From contig NZ_JAAALB010000018.1 of the NCBI RefSeq assembly GCF_009905545.1, positions 1 through 64,000 on the forward strand: a stretch of 64,000 nt of DNA, read 5' to 3'. Below the pieces are notes generated by a model. That model made no database searches and had not been told where the DNA came from. It was given only the letters and a program-made list of their open reading frames with translations. This stretch comes from Cellulophaga sp. BC115SP. GTDB taxonomy: Bacteria > Bacteroidota > Bacteroidia > Cytophagales > Spirosomataceae. Below are positions 61,362 to 64,000 of the stretch, one piece after another. The position numbers were made by a program, and so were the translations under genes. How positions within the stretch are numbered: position 1 is the stretch's first letter; every line of letters begins with the position of its first letter.

Positions 61362-64000
61362 CTACTGAATCCCTACAATCTCAACTCTTCGGTTTCTTTT
61401 CTTACTATCTTCGTTATCGTTTGGCGCTACTGGTTGAGCCCCTCCATATCCTTTAAATGTCAAGCGTTTATCGTCTATACCTTTACTCACAAAATAATTT
61501 AAAATGACTCTAGCGCGGTTTTCGGACAAGGCTTTATTTAACCTTGGATCACCAACGTTGTCGGTATGTCCTGCAATTTCGATTTTGGTTTGCGGGTTTT
61601 GTTTCAACATGGTCACTACCTTGTCTAATTCTGGATAGGACTCTTTTTGAAGAATAAAACTTCCTTGTTCAAAATACACGTTATTTAGTACAAAAGACTT
61701 TCCTTTTTCAATCTTCTGTACTACATCTGGAGCATTTTTAGCAGCAGGCGCTTCTACTTTAGCCACTACTGGTGGTGCTTGCGTATTCTCTTTGGTACGA
61801 GTCAGCAATATTTCTTTCTTTTTGTCAGCCGATGATGGCTCTATCTTAGCAGAATAAGGCATATATCCCTCTGCCTGAATATCTAACTGATATGAAGCTA
61901 CAGGACTCAACTCCGCACTATAAGTATCATTTTTCAGATTTAAAGCCAACTCTTGCGAAGACTTTAAGTCGGTCAAATGTGCTGTAACATTACTCACAAC
62001 ATTTTTATACTTGGCATCCATAACAGTAAAAGACAATATGGTTTCTTTTTCGAGCCAGATAGCAGTTTTACCCTTATCTTTCTTCATACTCTCGTCGAGT
62101 GTGAAGCGTCCGTCGTATAACTTGTAACCCTCTGCTTTTACTTCAATAGTATAATTTACTTTATCCATCAATGAAGCTAATACATATTCATTACGAATAT
62201 CGGTACTTCCTTCGGCAATCGTACCTCCTCCTGGCGCGCTAATTTTTATGCTTGCGGACACTCTTGATTTTTTGACTGCATCAATAGCATACAACTGAAT
62301 AAAATACTTTTTGAAGGGTTGTAATTCCAAATCCTTGCGCTGATCATCGCTAGTAGCCTGTATTTGCGTTTCGTATTCCTCAAAACCTGCTGCTTTCACC
62401 TTCATTTTATAAGTATGTCCAGGCGTTAGATTAGCACTTACCTCTCCGTTTGGTAATGTTACCATGGCAGATACCATTTTGTTGGTCTGAATATCTGTCA
62501 TTATCACCAAGGCATCTTTCAATAAATCACGCGTTTCGGCATGAACTGGACGAGCGGTTAGCACTGAAAAGTCTCTTGAGAAATAGACATTAAAGCTTCT
62601 ACTCGCAGAAAGATCTGCAATCGTAATTTTCTCTTTTTTAACAGAATATCCTTTTACTACGGTCTCAACATAATATGAGCCAAAAGCAGGAATGACAAAC
62701 TTAAACTCCATTTTACCAGATATGGTCAAACCCTGACTAACAACACTTCCATCTGCTTTGGTTACTTTAAATATAGCTTCTAATGGTTTTTGTGAAATCG
62801 AATCTTTAGCAGCCAAAGTCACGGTCATATCCGATGCCACTCGTGTCATTCGGCAAACTAACTCCGTACCTGAAAAATTATTGATTTCTTGTGAAAAACG
62901 CTCAAATCCGCTCGATACCAACTCTATTCGGTATTTGTTTTCTGGCAAAATCGAAATACTAGGCGAACCATCGTTTGCAATGATTACCTCAGGCTTGGCA
63001 TTTTTATCGGACAAATCATATAGTGCATATTTCTGTACATCAATTTTGGAACCTGTTGCATTGTCAATTACTTTGACAGCAACTTGTACATATTCTTTTT
63101 CGAGACGGATAATATAATTATACTTCTTATTTTCAAGCAAATCCGCCATATTGAAGGTACTTTGCTTATGCTTGAATGTTGGCGCTGAAGTTTCGACCGT
63201 AAATACTTCTTTTTCTGATATGCGTATCTCTACTTCAGATTTACCTTGGAAAGTCTCCACTCGATTAGATTTCTCAAGTTTGACCGTTAAATTGGCCTCA
63301 ACAGGCTTATTGGTTTTAGCATCCAAAACAGTAAAGCTTACAGGAACAGATTTGTTTCTGTACAAGGTAAAAGTAAGAGTTGCTCCTACGGGAATGTCCT
63401 CTATTTTTTGAGATAAAGGACGATAGCCATCGGCACTTGCTACTACCTCAAAAGATCCTTTACGTTTCATCATGGCTTTAAATTCACCAGCAGAACCCTG
63501 AATAGTAGGATTTACTTCGCCAGTGAGCATATCAGCAATTTTCACTTTCGAAGTTTTGATGATTTGCTTGGTATCTCCGTCTACAATTTTCACCGTCATA
63601 GGATAACGGTCATTTTGCATGGCTATCAGCTCTACTTTCTTTTCACCTAATTTAAAATCTGAAAATTCAAGTGTTTTTTCAAAAGGCAAGTAACCATCTG
63701 CCTCTGCCGTAATTTCTAATACGTCCTCTTTCAAAAGTTTAACCTCAAAAAACTCCGTATCTTTATTCGTTTTACCTTCTAAAACCTCGCCCTTTTTCTT
63801 CGTTTTTACTTTGAATGAAGCATACAAAAGCCCTTGTGTTACATCATCTATCGCCTTCAATCGTATGAGCGTAACCTTACGTGGAATCAACTTAACCGTC
63901 AAATCATTCGTTGATTGTCCAGTGAAATTGAGGTCATTATCTTCAAAATAATCAGATTGAATAGACACTTTGACTTGGCGATTTTCTGGAAGATGGAGTT
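61362..64000 (-). CDS. Large OmpA-family protein with carboxypeptidase-regulatory-like repeats, 5'-truncated
   Basis: The frame runs off the right edge; a GTG at 63968 lies in a frame still open upstream, with residues LHLPENRQVK before it. At least 878 residues. From the N-terminal part to about 720 there are eight or so repeats of about 85 residues with the pattern VxDxxTxxxxxA, then G(Y/F), then (K/R)xV-type strands, typical of CarboxypepD_reg-like surface domains. The C-terminal 110 residues are an OmpA domain: GHTDNVGDPRLNKALSENRA and KGYGGAQP. OmpA-like domains bind peptidoglycan, so it tethers repeats to the cell wall. Confidence 0.88.
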   Translation of the reverse strand, partial: LHLPENRQVKVSIQSDYFEDNDLNFTGQSTNDLTVKLIPRKVTLIRLKAIDDVTQGLLYASFKVKTKKKGEVLEGKTNKDTEFFEVKLLKEDVLEITAEADGYLPFEKTLEFSDFKLGEKKVELIAMQNDRYPMTVKIVDGDTKQIIKTSKVKIADMLTGEVNPTIQGSAGEFKAMMKRKGSFEVVASADGYRPLSQKIEDIPVGATLTFTLYRNKSVPVSFTVLDAKTNKPVEANLTVKLEKSNRVETFQGKSEVEIRISEKEVFTVETSAPTFKHKQSTFNMADLLENKKYNYIIRLEKEYVQVAVKVIDNATGSKIDVQKYALYDLSDKNAKPEVIIANDGSPSISILPENKYRIELVSSGFERFSQEINNFSGTELVCRMTRVASDMTVTLAAKDSISQKPLEAIFKVTKADGSVVSQGLTISGKMEFKFVIPAFGSYYVETVVKGYSVKKEKITIADLSASRSFNVYFSRDFSVLTARPVHAETRDLLKDALVIMTDIQTNKMVSAMVTLPNGEVSANLTPGHTYKMKVKAAGFEEYETQIQATSDDQRKDLELQPFKKYFIQLYAIDAVKKSRVSASIKISAPGGGTIAEGSTDIRNEYVLASLMDKVNYTIEVKAEGYKLYDGRFTLDESMKKDKGKTAIWLEKETILSFTVMDAKYKNVVSNVTAHLTDLKSSQELALNLKNDTYSAELSPVASYQLDIQAEGYMPYSAKIEPSSADKKKEILLTRTKENTQAPPVVAKVEAPAAKNAPDVVQKIEKGKSFVLNNVYFEQGSFILQKESYPELDKVVTMLKQNPQTKIEIAGHTDNVGDPRLNKALSENRARVILNYFVSKGIDDKRLTFKGYGGAQPVAPNDNEDSKKRNRRVEIVGIQ

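Noticed and set aside
1-64000. CRISPR array
   Set aside because: No run of regularly spaced direct repeats longer than about 20 bases was seen, and no cas gene is present.

Overview
The window looks like the chromosome of a low-G+C Bacteroidota, most likely the Cytophagales. The evidence is the mix of lineage-typical families (GWxTD protein, DUF5916 protein, PKD lipoproteins, PorT-type outer-membrane barrels, SDR-type threonine dehydrogenase beside kbl, DUF3109) and promoters of the Bacteroidota form TTG-N19-21-TAnnTTTG in place of -35/-10 boxes. Genus cannot be fixed from the sequence alone.

Region 1 (1-20.5 kb) looks accessory. After a partial gene of unknown family, nearly every gene from 1.1 to 15.4 kb is on the minus strand with wide gaps between genes. 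The set has an envelope-stress flavour: two YtxH-like proteins, two PorT-type barrels, a triple-BON protein, a cupin, a short-chain dehydrogenase, a P-type ATPase, two lipoproteins, a GT4 glycosyltransferase with an (alpha/alpha) domain, and several proteins under 80 residues. An AraC-type regulator sits at its upstream edge, divergent from a DUF1003 protein and a GH130 mannoside phosphorylase/hydrolase. A PKD lipoprotein and a tyrosine recombinase follow. The recombinase lies next to the 3' end of two tandem tRNA-Glu(UUC) genes, the usual layout of an integrated island, although no second attachment site is visible.

Region 2 (21-34.4 kb) is core metabolism: maltokinase and glycogen branching enzyme; threonine breakdown (tdh, kbl) with a divergent Lrp/AsnC regulator; a TRIC-type channel; a secreted M20 amidohydrolase with a possible structured RNA upstream; two small unknown genes; a YoaK-family membrane protein; and pyrF.

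Region 3 (34.7-49.5 kb) holds an M16 peptidase, a GT4 glycosyltransferase, a glucosaminidase, pyrR-pyrB, a sugar-phosphate isomerase-like protein, a DUF5916 protein, rfbC, hemW, mtgA, a lipoprotein with a long structured leader, and an overlapping DUF3109/alkyltransferase-like gene pair.

Region 4 (49.9-64 kb) holds a LysM transglycosylase, two methyltransferases, a GWxTD lipoprotein, rlmB, an SDR, a double-NIPSNAP protein, an Abi-type HEPN gene and a large OmpA-like protein cut by the window end.

The most interesting non-coding signal is a 150-bp element present three times (17.7, 38.8 and 52.3 kb), always in the same orientation and always between convergent genes. Each copy carries a small GACGCAA palindrome and a long hairpin whose arms differ between copies but remain complementary. 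Other notable signals are an element with 22-bp perfect inverted termini filling the lrp-TRIC gap, a related imperfect one at 53.3 kb, and structured RNA candidates at 31.2-31.4 and 47.5-47.9 kb.
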